64,000 nucleotides of DNA, taken from contig JAQFVV010000976.1 of NCBI GenBank assembly GCA_028023455.1, forward strand, positions 64,001-128,000, written 5' to 3'. Every line of letters starts with the position of its first letter. The stretch's first letter is position 1. Below the pieces are notes generated by a model. The model saw only the letters and a program-made list of their open reading frames with translations. It had not been told where the DNA came from and did not search any database. This DNA comes from Epiperipatus broadwayi (taxonomy: Eukaryota; Onychophora; Udeonychophora; Euonychophora; Peripatidae). Shown one piece after another: positions 24,201-33,822 of this stretch. The translations under genes were made by a program, and so were the position numbers.

Positions 24201-24587
24201 TATACAGTCCTGGTGTATAACCATGCTTATTTTAAATCTATGTACATATTTGTTTTAATGATGAATGTAAAGTAATGTTATTTCATTGTATACCCATATT
24301 TAAGTTAATTATGTTAGTTTATATGGTTCGATTTGTTAACGCATAGCTGTCTTGCTCATAGTGAATGTCATTAAATTATATACCTTTGCAACAATAAACC
24401 TTCTCTCATAACCTTTATAACAGTAAACATTCCTTTGAAAAAAAAAAACTATAAAAGTGGTTTACATGTGTGCAGACAATATTCATTCTCTGCACATACC
24501 ATAGTAAAATGATTTCAGATAATAACCACTTATATAATATCTATTGAAATCTGTTTACATATATATGAGTATAAATAGAGCAACTTA

Positions 24588-24778
24588 CAATTGAAATTTT
24601 AAACTGGATTCCAAGAGATTGTAAAAGACCCAGAAAGAGACCACATGTGAGATGGATGGATGAAATAAGAAAGTGTGCAGGGGTGATGTGGAGAAGAGAA
24701 GCTAAATATCGGAAAAGATGGATTGAACTTGGAGAGACCTTCATCTTGCAGTGATTGATAATGGTTGATGATGATGAA
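24588..24778 (+). mobile_element. RTE-like 3' end fragment
   Basis: The last ~190 bp of the RTE-like family. It encodes a broken version of the WIPRDCKRPRKRPHVRWMDE tail seen at 32.3 kb, then the 3' end with TTGATAATGGTTGATGATGATGA. It is strongly 5'-truncated, as RTE copies usually are. Confidence 0.85.
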
Positions 24779-25363
24779 TAAAAATAAAAAATAAGATAAA
24801 TTACTAATATTTAACTAAATAAATAGTAATCATGATGTATATGTTTTATGATACAAATAATCAAGTAATTTCTTTAATATTCTATTCATTATGATGACAC
24901 AAGGCAATGCTTGATAAGAGTATTACTATGTTGTCCATAAAGTAAATTTTTTTTCATTAATTTAGCTTTATAAAGTGAAAAAAAAAAGTGTATGATATAG
25001 TTATCTGAAGCAGTGAAACATTTATAGATATCAAGATAAAGAGTAGATGATAGCATTGTGTCTAGATATATCTTCACTCTCAGTATGCAGTATCAATCCA
25101 TACCATTATTTTTGAAAGTATTAAGCCAACATTATAATTATTGAAAATGTAGAAAAAAATTTATTGTCTATCCAGTTCTCTTTAAGCCCTAAAAGCAAGT
25201 AATTTTGAATGCTGACAAATTTATATTAATCACCCGATAAATGACAAATCAGGTGAACTATGGCAAGAAAACTATTGTCAATAATGTATATGTATTCATC
25301 ACTTGATGCAGTAAATAACTTTATTTTAGCATATTATAGGCATTTTTTGAATTTTCCACTTTC

Positions 25364-25492
25364 AATTATTATTATGTCTTGCATTGGTGGTCGAGAGGTC
25401 AGCGCGACTGCCTTACAAGCAGTTGCCCGGGTTACGGGTTCGCGTCCCGGCCAATGCTATGACACTTGAAAAAAAAAAAAATTATTATTATG
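25364..25492 (+). mobile_element. tRNA-derived SINE, family A, best copy, 13-bp TSD
   Basis: A tRNA-like block at 25381-25461 folds into a full cloverleaf. The acceptor stem is GCATTGG/CCAATGC (7 bp). The anticodon stem ACTGC/GCAGT (5 bp) carries a 7-base loop CTTACAA, where the anticodon would read TAC. The T arm is CGGG-TTCGCGT-CCCG. An extra GACACTT and an A13 tail follow. Direct repeats AATTATTATTATG at 25364-25376 and 25480-25492 are the TSD. A genuine nuclear tRNA gene would lack the A tail and TSD, so this is a retroposed tRNA-like SINE. It is the youngest-looking of the six family A copies. Confidence 0.85.
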
Positions 25493-25494
25493 CA

Positions 25495-27440
25495 TTGTGT
25501 GTTAAAAATAAAATTAAAAAATAAATGTTGTACACACTTTTTGTTCATAATTTAAATATGCATAAATTTAAGCACAACATTGTAAATCACTTAATGCCTA
25601 TCAAGAAATATTCATCTATTTTTTTTTTTTAAGTTTAGAATAAGATCTGCAAAGTTTATGAATAAAAATGGTAATCATTTTTATTTAACAGATACCCAGC
25701 ACTCATGAGAATCTATTTACCTATTAATATATAATGCAACCAGCCTGACAGTTTAACTCTTGGCCTGGAGCAGTTGGCTTTCATTAGCTGCTGTCTAGAT
25801 AAAGTGCTTTCTCATTAAGTAATTATAACTGGATAATTCCACACATTAAATATTTTCATCTAAAACATCTATTAAAATATTACATTTTATATTTTTTATA
25901 TGTTTACTTAAAGATTCTTTAATTGATACAATTATGATTGATTATAAAATCTAAATATATATTTTTATCCAATCAAAAGATTGCTTTAGAATTAATTTGA
26001 GTTGGAACCCATATGTAAGGCACATGTGCCTAGTCACAAGTAAAATGGTTTTTGTAAAAAGTATAAATATTATTTGAAATATAAGCTTTTCATTAACAAA
26101 TTACTATATGCTGATGTATTGTTTCTCTTTTAAATTCAGAAATAAACAAATTGGCATTTAGAAGGTTAAAGATTTCTTTGTGTGGACAGAAATAATTAAT
26201 TTTTAAATCTACCATCTAAAGTTTATCATTCAGATCTTTAGCTTCTCAAAATAAGTACAATTTATAACTAGTACTGCTTCATTAGCATGTGAAGACAAGG
26301 AAAACAGATTATTACCCTATAATATAACAATATATTTATTATTAGATAGTTTACAAGAGGATATTATAGAGTATTATATCATAAAATATATTTATGCCCA
26401 TTATACAAATATTCTGGATTCTTCTTCCCCTTTTGATACAAGAGCCTATATGACAAATATTTTGATTTTTTAAAAACTTTTTCCTTACCTTTGATCATAA
26501 TTACTTTTCATTTCTATCTCTTGGATACTATTCACTTCTTTGCATGTGTAAACTAGAAAAGGGTAAACTGATAATATATATAATAATTTACAGTTCTAAA
26601 CATTTATATGTAATGTTTTGAGATTAACACAATGCAACTATTTAAATATAATTGTATGACCCTTTAGTATCAGCAAATGATAGTACATTTTAATGTTAAA
26701 AAGATATCTCTTTAATTTCATTCTTTTTCATATATCAGGAGGATTGTCCATAATGCTTTTGCTAGAAGGGATGATTTTGTTTATTATTTAGAAATATATT
26801 TCTAAATACTTTTAAACTGAACCGTATATATATAATAACAGGAACCCCCTTTACACTACCATAATCAGATCAGACTTGGTCACAACTGTAACTGTCTTAC
26901 TAACTCATTCATAAATTATGATGAGCATACTGAGCGACCACTAAACATCACATGATCATGCCTTTGTTTACATACTGAGGGACATTATTAGGTTAATGAC
27001 AACTCCACATAGTAGTATTTTCTGCTCATCATATAGATATAAACTCACACTAAGTAAGTATACTAAAATATTTATTAGTTCTGGCTAGTTATATTTTCAG
27101 TGACAAGAATGGTGCCACTAGAAACCCAGGCTTAATCCTATATCCTTTGAAGAGATCCTTTTAACTCCAGATCAGATCTCTAGGGATTTGTGAAATTTAT
27201 TATTGATGTTACACTACTTAATTAACTTTATATAATGCACAAATGAAAAGTGAACAAGGTGAAACAGATGTAACAATAACAATTTTATTCTGATAATAAC
27301 ATGCAAGTCATATTTACATATTCTCAAACAATTGCTATTACCAATCCTGACAGGGTATCTGCATCACTGGTAAATATAATATTCCATTACCTTTTTTTAA
27401 AATTTAAGTAAATACCTATACTAATAATATATATATATGT
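25495..27440. other. AT-rich sequence, weak repeat remnant near 26.9 kb
   Basis: No gene seen. The segment around 26860-27010 contains AAACATCACATGATCATG, shared in part with repeats at 38.49 and 61.8-62.0 kb, so it may be an old copy of that family. The rest is plain. Confidence 0.35.
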
Positions 27441-27467
27441 TAAAACGAAGATTTGCACGGGTTAAAT

Positions 27468-27620
27468 ATATAAAATACATATTTTGCGGGTTCATCCGTG
27501 TTAAAAACTTTTAATATCAATATACTGACGTTTCGACTTGGTCACACAAGCCATCCACGTCAGTATATTGATATTATAAGTTTTTAACACGGATGAACCC
27601 GCAAAATATGTATTTTATAT
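27468..27620. repeat. Inverted repeat, 63-bp arms, hammerhead-like spacer
   Basis: Arms 27468-27530 and 27558-27620 pair almost perfectly, with a 27-bp spacer. On the minus strand the centre reads stem I CAATATACTGAC/GTCAGTATATTG, a hairpin CTTG/CAAG, then GAAACGTC, the usual 3' half of a hammerhead. The CTGATGA half reads GTGGATGG, so the catalytic core is damaged. Confidence 0.7.
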
Positions 27621-27624
27621 ATAT

Positions 27625-30600
27625 ATATTTTATTAGCCAGATGCCATGTCAAGGTTGACATTACATATGCAAAAAAATAATCATATTAAAAAATAATAAT
27701 GCATACATACATTAAAAAAATTATAAATATATATACACATCTTACTCTAAAATAAATTCATATATAATATTTAGAATAGGTGGATTAATATCAAGAAACA
27801 TTAATATTGGTTAATAATTTAATGAGAGAAAGATGAAAAAAATATTTATATTCTTTTTATAAATAGAGTGATAAAATAATGATAACTCTTATTTTGAGTC
27901 CTGATTTATTAGTTTTTTTTTACTTTTTTTTTTTTTTTTTCCATTATATTTTATCAGCAAAATGTAATTATGCCAAAAAAAAATATAAAATTAACAATTT
28001 GGTCCAGTGAATAAATAGCCTTGTGAAGATTGTTTATTTTTTTGTTTCCTATCCATTCTCAGAGTTTCAAGCTAAAGTAAATAGTTCAGTGTGAAGTACC
28101 GTTATCATTTGATTACTGGAATTTGATGTGAGTTCTCCATTCACTAGTTCTTCCTGTGCATTTTATAATCACATAAAATATCCATACAATGTTAAGAAAA
28201 TTGTGAACTCTGTCAAGTTTATTAAAATTGGTCATTGTAATTCTTCCATGATTTATTTGTAGTTGCTGTTAGTTTGGCTAATCAGTGTTCTTCTTTTATT
28301 GATAAGGCACATTTATGTATGATAGATCTGGTATAAAGCAATTAAGTTTTTATCTTTATGCTAGGTTATGCAGACTAAACATTTTATTTACTTCCTCCAT
28401 GAATCTTCTTTCATGGAGTACCATGCGATTGGGGATAGACTGCTAAAGTTTTCTTAACAAGTCATTGTTTTAGAATTAGCATATATGTGTGTGTGAATCT
28501 ATTGCATATTTGAATTATAATGCACTGTTTTTGACTTTAGCATATATATGCAATCGATAGTTTTTCACAATAAAATCTACTAACCGACATGAATGAATTC
28601 TGCTTACGAAAATGTCCTCTGTCAAAACATACACTAACTTAAATTTACAGAGACAGCCTTATACATATTATCTGTCTTAATATTAATTAGAAAAAAATAC
28701 CTCTTTCAACAATTATCAAAGTCTTCTTTTTGACTAACATAGACAAGAGAAATTAAGATGATTAATCATGATTAAAAACACAGAGAGAAAATGTGTGTCT
28801 ACTCATGTGCCAAGAAATAATTTGCTAAGGGTTATAACCCAAATGGATAATAATTCTGAATTTAATAAATACTCTTTTAATCATTTTAACAGAATAAAGC
28901 GTACTTATTACTCAACATTAAATGCAATATAAATCTTATAAGCCATTAAGGATTATAAAAGGAAACAAGCTTTTGGGAATTACTATATTTTAAAATATTG
29001 TCATTTTATGGATTTTTTTGTCGATTTTCTATGAACTTAATAAAATGAACTTAAAAATTGTGGAACTCTTTGTGTATAAATATTGATTATGTCCAAACAG
29101 GTTGTATGTTTATTTATATAATTATTATTTATATTATTTGTTATTGCTGTTTTAAAAGTTATTTAATGTATATATGTGTTTAGCTCCCAAAAAAATTTTA
29201 ATGAATAACTCTAAATTTAAATGAAAACAATTATGATAAATTTTATAACTTGTATATTAATTATATACGTATTGTCAATTGGGAACAACAAATCAATAAA
29301 TATTTTTTGAGTGTGATTTTAAAATGTTCAATATCTTAAAGTGGTTTTATAATCAAAACAAATAGAATATTTTATAGTACATTAATTTAAACTATTTAAA
29401 ACATATTAATTAATTTTTTACTTAAAAAGTTCAAGTATATAAATTATGCTTGTATTCAATTAGGGAAATTAATACCCATAGGCAATATATTGTTTATTAT
29501 TAAACTTGAGTTAATAGTCTTATTTAATATGATTGGTATATGACATACCGATAATAATTTAAAGTCTGGAAGCAATCATAAACATATAAAATTTTAATTA
29601 AAAAAGTAATATAGATTTTATTAGTTTTTTAGAATTCAGTAACTATTAAAAGTGAAACTAATGTTTTCAAATACATCAATTGGTATTATTCAAACGTAGA
29701 AGTTAATCAATAAATTATTGATATAAATTTTATATAATCATTAAATTAAATTAAATTTCAACATTTCATCAAGAATTATTTTAACAAGAGAAGAAAATGT
29801 TAAATCTTAATACATCAAGTTTTAACCGTTAAACCATGATGTCATCTACCACGTGTTTCTCTTATCCTATTGAAACATATATTATATGGACATCGAAATT
29901 TTTAATATATATATATTATAATATTTACAGATAATGCAATAAATGAATGGGTAGATTAACAGCTAACATTAAAAGGTTTATGATAATATTATCTGATATA
30001 TCATACAGAAGCTATTATTTGCTGAAACTTGCATTTGGATGTACATTTTAATGGATGCGGACTAGATATTTAGAAGGATTTAATTGCATAATCATTGTCT
30101 TGGAAAATATACTGAATTATTCCAAAAATCATGTTCAAATCTCTTTTGTATTATTATTATGTCACTTGTAATTGGACATCTATGGGAATTTATGGAGATT
30201 TTATCATCTAACTAAGTATGGTAAACTTTAAACATCAAGTATCCCAATATGATTACAAAATATTCAGTTATATTTAGATTTTTTTATACATGTGAAAAGA
30301 AGAAATATTTCATATATAAGTTTACATAAAGCAGATGATTACATATACATTCGATTAGAGAAAATCATTTTAATTTGTTAAAAGTGCAAATAATCTTTGA
30401 ATGAGCCTGGCCACGGTGACTTATTTAGGTCTGATATTCTAATACAGATCATAATAAGTTTTAAAAATGTTATTAAAGCATTAATAGTTGGATTAGGCTA
30501 AATGTATACCTTCTCCTAATGTGAAGTAAGTATTTTGTATTACATCATTCATAGTGTAAATTTACCCATAGTCATTATAATTTAAATGTTATTTATGACA

Positions 30601-31075
30601 TTTTTTTGAAGTAACTTAGATTGTAATTATAAAGTGTAAATAAAATAATATCATTATTAATCAAATTAAAAATTATAGTTTTACTTATTTTATATTATTT
30701 AAGCAGACCCAGATAATTAAAATCCTAACTCATAAATGGCGCAATATCATTGTTATGCAATTTTGTACACATTAATATTCTAGAATTTACCCATCAATGT
30801 CTAATACATTCATCAGAGCTAGACCCTATTAACCAATTAGATTTTAGATTATGATTGCATAAATAATGGATTTAGATCCTGGTACACACACATATGCAAT
30901 ACTATTATTAGCATACATAATTTTATATTCATTAAGTTCTGAATTTCATTAAATTAGTTTTTATTTATTGGGCCATATAGGTTATTGAGTTGTTATATCA
31001 ATCTTCTATTTATGGATATCTAGATGAGGTAGATACTGTAACTAAATCTATAGCCATAGTTTATCTACTTCCCCA
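27625..31075. other. AT-rich intergenic sequence with T tract
   Basis: Contains a T-rich tract at about 27908-27942. I see no coding pattern, tRNA-like sequence or named repeat in the remaining 3.4 kb. Confidence 0.45.
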
Positions 31076-31270
31076 TTTCATACCATTACAAAGTTATATA
31101 CCAAATATTGAAATGATAAAGATATGCCAGATGATTGGAAGAATGCAGTATTAATATTAATATTTTAAAAAGGTGATAAAATAGATATTAGAAATTACAG
31201 ACCTATCAAACTTTTATCAGTTTTATACAAAATTTTTACCAAGATAATTACAACTCGTCTACAGAGAATT

Positions 31271-31624
31271 TTGGATTTTCATCAACCAAGAGAACAAGCT
31301 GGATTTAAAAGTTGTTTTAGTACATTAGATCCTATCCAGGTATTGAGAGAAGTTATAGAAAAGACAAATGAATATGAGTTGCCATTATGCTTTGTATTTG
31401 TAGATTATGAAAAGGCATTTGATTCTATAAACATTTTTTCAGTGATTAAAGAATTGAATCATCAAGGTATAGATCCAGGATATTATCATATTTTAAAGAA
31501 TATTTATAAAAATGCAACAGCAACAATTATATTACATAATGATACTGGGAAAGTCAACATTGAGAAGGCTGTAAAACAGGTTAGTGGTGCAAGAAGTATT
31601 TTGTGGATTAAAATGGGAAGCTAA
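31271..31624 (+). pseudogene. RTE-like reverse transcriptase, N-terminal half
   Basis: Coding continues from upstream of the first ATG (NYRPIKLLSVLYKIFTKIITTRL from about 31195), so the real domain starts earlier. Motif A, FVFVDYEKAFDSI, supplies the first catalytic aspartate, near residue 44. The segment ends VKQVSGARSIL, where motif B (RQ...SP..F) should be. Comparison with the minus-strand copy near 13490 shows that roughly 45 bp covering motif B are deleted, which moves the frame. No active RT can be made. Confidence 0.85.
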
Positions 31625-31964
31625 AGGAATGAAAGTAAATGGAGATTATTTAAATCATTTAGATTTTGCAGATGATGTAGTTGTTTTTGCAAATAATGCT
31701 TTAGAGCTGCAGGAAATGTTGCAGGGATTATCAGATAAAGGTAGGAAAGTAGGACTAAAGATAAATGTTAAAAAGACAAAAGTAATGTTTAATGGATTTT
31801 CTCAAAATATGAAAATAAAGATCGATTATGATGAGTTAGAAGTTAACAGTTACAAATACCTTGGTCAGATTATTAATACATATGAAAACATAATGGATGA
31901 AATTGATCATAGAATTAAATTTGGTTGGAGTGCTTTTGGTAGAAATAACTTGATACTAAAATGA
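31584..31964 (+). pseudogene. RTE-like reverse transcriptase, C-terminal half
   Basis: Frame-shifted continuation of the RT. Residues ~25-40 carry LDFADDVVVFANNA, the FADD catalytic box of motif C. GLKINVKKTKVMFNGF is the primer-grip-side motif D, and YKYLGQIINTYENIMDEIDHRI is motif E and the start of the thumb. The frame stops at 31962-31964, two codons before the next segment. The catalytic box is intact although the gene is broken upstream. Confidence 0.87.
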
Positions 31965-31967
31965 AAT

Positions 31968-32429
31968 ATGCCTATGTGTTTGAAAAGGAAGGTTTTTAAT
32001 AAATGTGTTTTACCAGTTCTTATTTATGGATCTGAGACTTGGACACTTAATAGAAGAGCAATACAGAGACTTCAGATCACTCAAAGAAGTATGGAGAGAT
32101 GCATGTTGGGAGTAACAAGAAGAGATCAAAAATGCAATATATGGGTAAGAGAACAAACAGGTGTTACTGACCTCATTGAAAAAATTAAAAGACTGAAGTG
32201 GAGTTGGGCTGGACATATTGCTAAAAGAGATGATAATAGATGGACAATTGAAATCTTAAACTGGATTCCAAGAGATTGTAAAAGACCCAGAAAGAAACCA
32301 CATGTGAGATGGATGGATGAAATAAGGAAGTGTGCAGGATGCTGTGGAGAAGAGAAGCTAAAGAGTGGAGAAGATGGATTGAACTTGGAAAGACCTTCAT
32401 CCTGCAGTGTAAGTGCAAGCTATATATAA
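31968..32429 (+). pseudogene. RTE-like C-terminal region
   Basis: Continues the element in the same direction after one stop. It carries the conserved RTE-like tail: VLPVLIYGSETWTLN, RSMERCMLGVTRRD, LIEKIKRLKWSWAGHIAKR and the WIPRDCKRPRKKPHVRWMDE block. In its relatives this lies after the thumb and probably binds RNA or DNA. The last residues run past the element's end into flanking sequence, so the stop at 32427 is not the family's own. Confidence 0.83.
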
Positions 32430-32450
32430 GTCATGTGACATCTGACTTGT

Positions 32451-32521
<71 letters not shown>
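32451..32521. repeat. (TA)n microsatellite
   Basis: About 70 bp of almost uninterrupted TA. It sits between the RTE 3' end and the left PLE arm. Confidence 0.95.
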
Positions 32522-32524
<3 letters not shown>

Positions 32525-32779
32525 ATTCAAGCATAAAGCTAAACTAGTCAATATAAAATCAAAACTACCCCAAATCTAAAATTAACCAGACCAGAATAAA
32601 AATAATATTAAAACACAACCTAAGGTTTCCTGCTACAAGGACTCTCAAGTGTAAAGAAATAATAAAAAAAAAAAAAAAACACACTTTATTACTATTAAAA
32701 CTACCCACAAATCCATTCTCCCATCCACCCTTAATATTAAAGAACTCTTAAATAGTTATTGCTTCAGAATCATAAATTT

Positions 32780-33275
32780 TCAATAATAAAGCTCTTTAAT
32801 TCTTCTTTTGATTTCATTTCTCTCAAAGAAGCAACCTAGCTTCATCAAAATCAATAGTGTGGCCTGTATCTTTTTCTGGACATACAAAGCAGAACTAAGA
32901 TATCTATTTTTAACTCTACTTTTATGAACCTTTACTCTTTCATTTAAAGTCAAACTACTCTGACCTATGTAAACCTTCTTACAAAATAAACAAGGAATAA
33001 AATATACCACACCAGGAATAGTCTTTCTATCAAAAACTTCCTTTGTATTATTCAATAAATTATTCAATGTAACACCCCTTTTCCAAGCAATTTTCTTATT
33101 TCCAAACAATTTACTATTTCTACACACAATTTTATAAGAAGACAATTTAAATGGCAAAGAAATAAAATCATATTTTTCTTTAACCTTTACATCCTTACAA
33201 ATATTACTATTAAATAAAATACTTTTAACAAATTTATCAGAGTATCCAACACTTAAATAATCTTTATAAAATTGT
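32780..33275 (-). pseudogene. PLE linker and GIY-YIG endonuclease, left copy
   Basis: On the minus strand, coding starts around 33275 (EQFYKDYLSVGYSDKFVKS) and is open as far as 32780. The linker contains CRNSKLFGNKKIAWKRGVTL. The nuclease starts at PGVVYFIPC, with the Cys pair CLFC, then KKVYIGQSS (the YIG half), LNERVKVHKS and FERNEIKRRIKEL (catalytic-type glutamate). A frameshift after ALYVQKK garbles the middle relative to the right copy. The YIG signature and Cys pair fit the Neptune-like PLE branch better than the YYGET type elsewhere in this window. Confidence 0.8.
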
Positions 33276-33278
33276 TCC

Positions 33279-33657
33279 TGGTGTGGTATATTTTATTCCT
33301 TGTTTATTTTGTAAGAAGGTTTACATAGGTCAGAGTAGTTTGAGTTTAAATGAAAGAGTAAAGGTTCATAAAAGTAGAGTTAAAAATAGATATCTTAGTT
33401 CTGCTTTGTATGTCCATGAAAAAGATACAGGCCACACTATTGATTTTGATGAAGCTAAGGTTGTCTTCTTTGAGAGAAATGAAATCAAAAGAAGAATTAA
33501 AGAGTCTTTATTATTGAAAATTTATGATTCTGAAGCAATTAACTTATTTAAGAGTTCTTTTAATATTAAGGGTGGATGGGAAGTGAATGGATTTGTGGGT
33601 AGTTTTAATAGTATATATAATGTGTGTTTTTTTGTTTTTTTTTTATTATTTCTTTAA
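33279..33657 (+). pseudogene. PLE GIY-YIG endonuclease, right copy
   Basis: Starts abruptly at the domain border (VVYFIPCLFCKKVYIGQSS) because of 5' truncation. It has the arginine in LNERVKVHKS, the histidine pair around HEKDTGHTIDFDE, the KRRIKESLLLKIYD glutamate and the DSEAINL asparagine, so all expected nuclease residues are present. It continues through the GGWEVNGFVGSFNSIYN tail. It has no RT and no natural start. Confidence 0.82.
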
Positions 33658-33750
33658 CTTGAGAAGTCTGCTTGTAGCAGTGAAACCTTAGGTTGTGTTT
33701 TAATATTATTTTTATTCTGGTCTGGTTTAATTTTAGTTTGGGGTGTTTTG

Positions 33751-33756
<6 letters not shown>

Positions 33757-33815
<59 letters not shown>
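33757..33815. repeat. (TA)n microsatellite
   Basis: About 58 bp of TA directly after the 3' end of the right PLE copy. It mirrors the tract on the other side of the pair. Confidence 0.95.

Positions 33816-33819
<4 letters not shown>

Positions 33820-33822
<3 letters not shown>

Larger units (their letters stand above)
23295..24462. mobile_element. LINE insertion with inverted 5' part (twin-priming type)
   Basis: Direct repeats AAAACTATAAAAGTGGTT at 23295-23312 and 24445-24462 form an 18-bp TSD (the leading A run is ambiguous with the poly-A). The right side (~24200-24448) is a + strand 3' UTR with an AATAAA signal near 24395 and a poly-A run. The left side (23313 to ~24200) encodes LINE C-terminal protein on the minus strand. 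Opposite orientation of 5' and 3' parts inside one TSD pair is the structure left by twin priming during target-primed reverse transcription. Confidence 0.7.
31100..32415 (+). mobile_element. RTE-like retrotransposon, 5'-truncated, RT to 3' end
   Basis: A clearer copy of the RTE-like family. It begins inside the RT (PDDWKNAVLI, about 31130; RNYRPIKLLSVLYKI, about 31190) and ends after the C-terminal block near 32405. It lacks the endonuclease. A stop near 31167, an internal deletion near 31600 and a stop at about 31963 break it into three frames. A (TA)n tract begins 40 bp after its end. Confidence 0.9.
32540..33757. mobile_element. Two Neptune-like PLE 3' ends, head to head
   Basis: The left copy (32540 to ~33275, minus) and right copy (~33279-33757, plus) are the same 3' portion of a Penelope-like element in opposite orientation, with truncated 5' ends facing each other. 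About 460 bp per side pair (for example CACAACCTAAGGTTTC on the left, GAAACCTTAGGTTGTG on the right). The left copy is longer by ~260 bp of linker coding. Each outer end lies near a (TA)n tract. PLEs are known for such partial inverted copies. Confidence 0.8.

Noticed and set aside
25381-25461. A functional nuclear tRNA gene with TAC anticodon
   Set aside because: The cloverleaf is good, but an A13 tail and a 13-bp TSD follow directly, and related damaged copies are scattered through the window. A SINE explains all of this.
32330-32536. Frame ending in a long Tyr-Ile repeat
   Set aside because: It is the (TA)n microsatellite read through from RTE sequence in a shifted frame.
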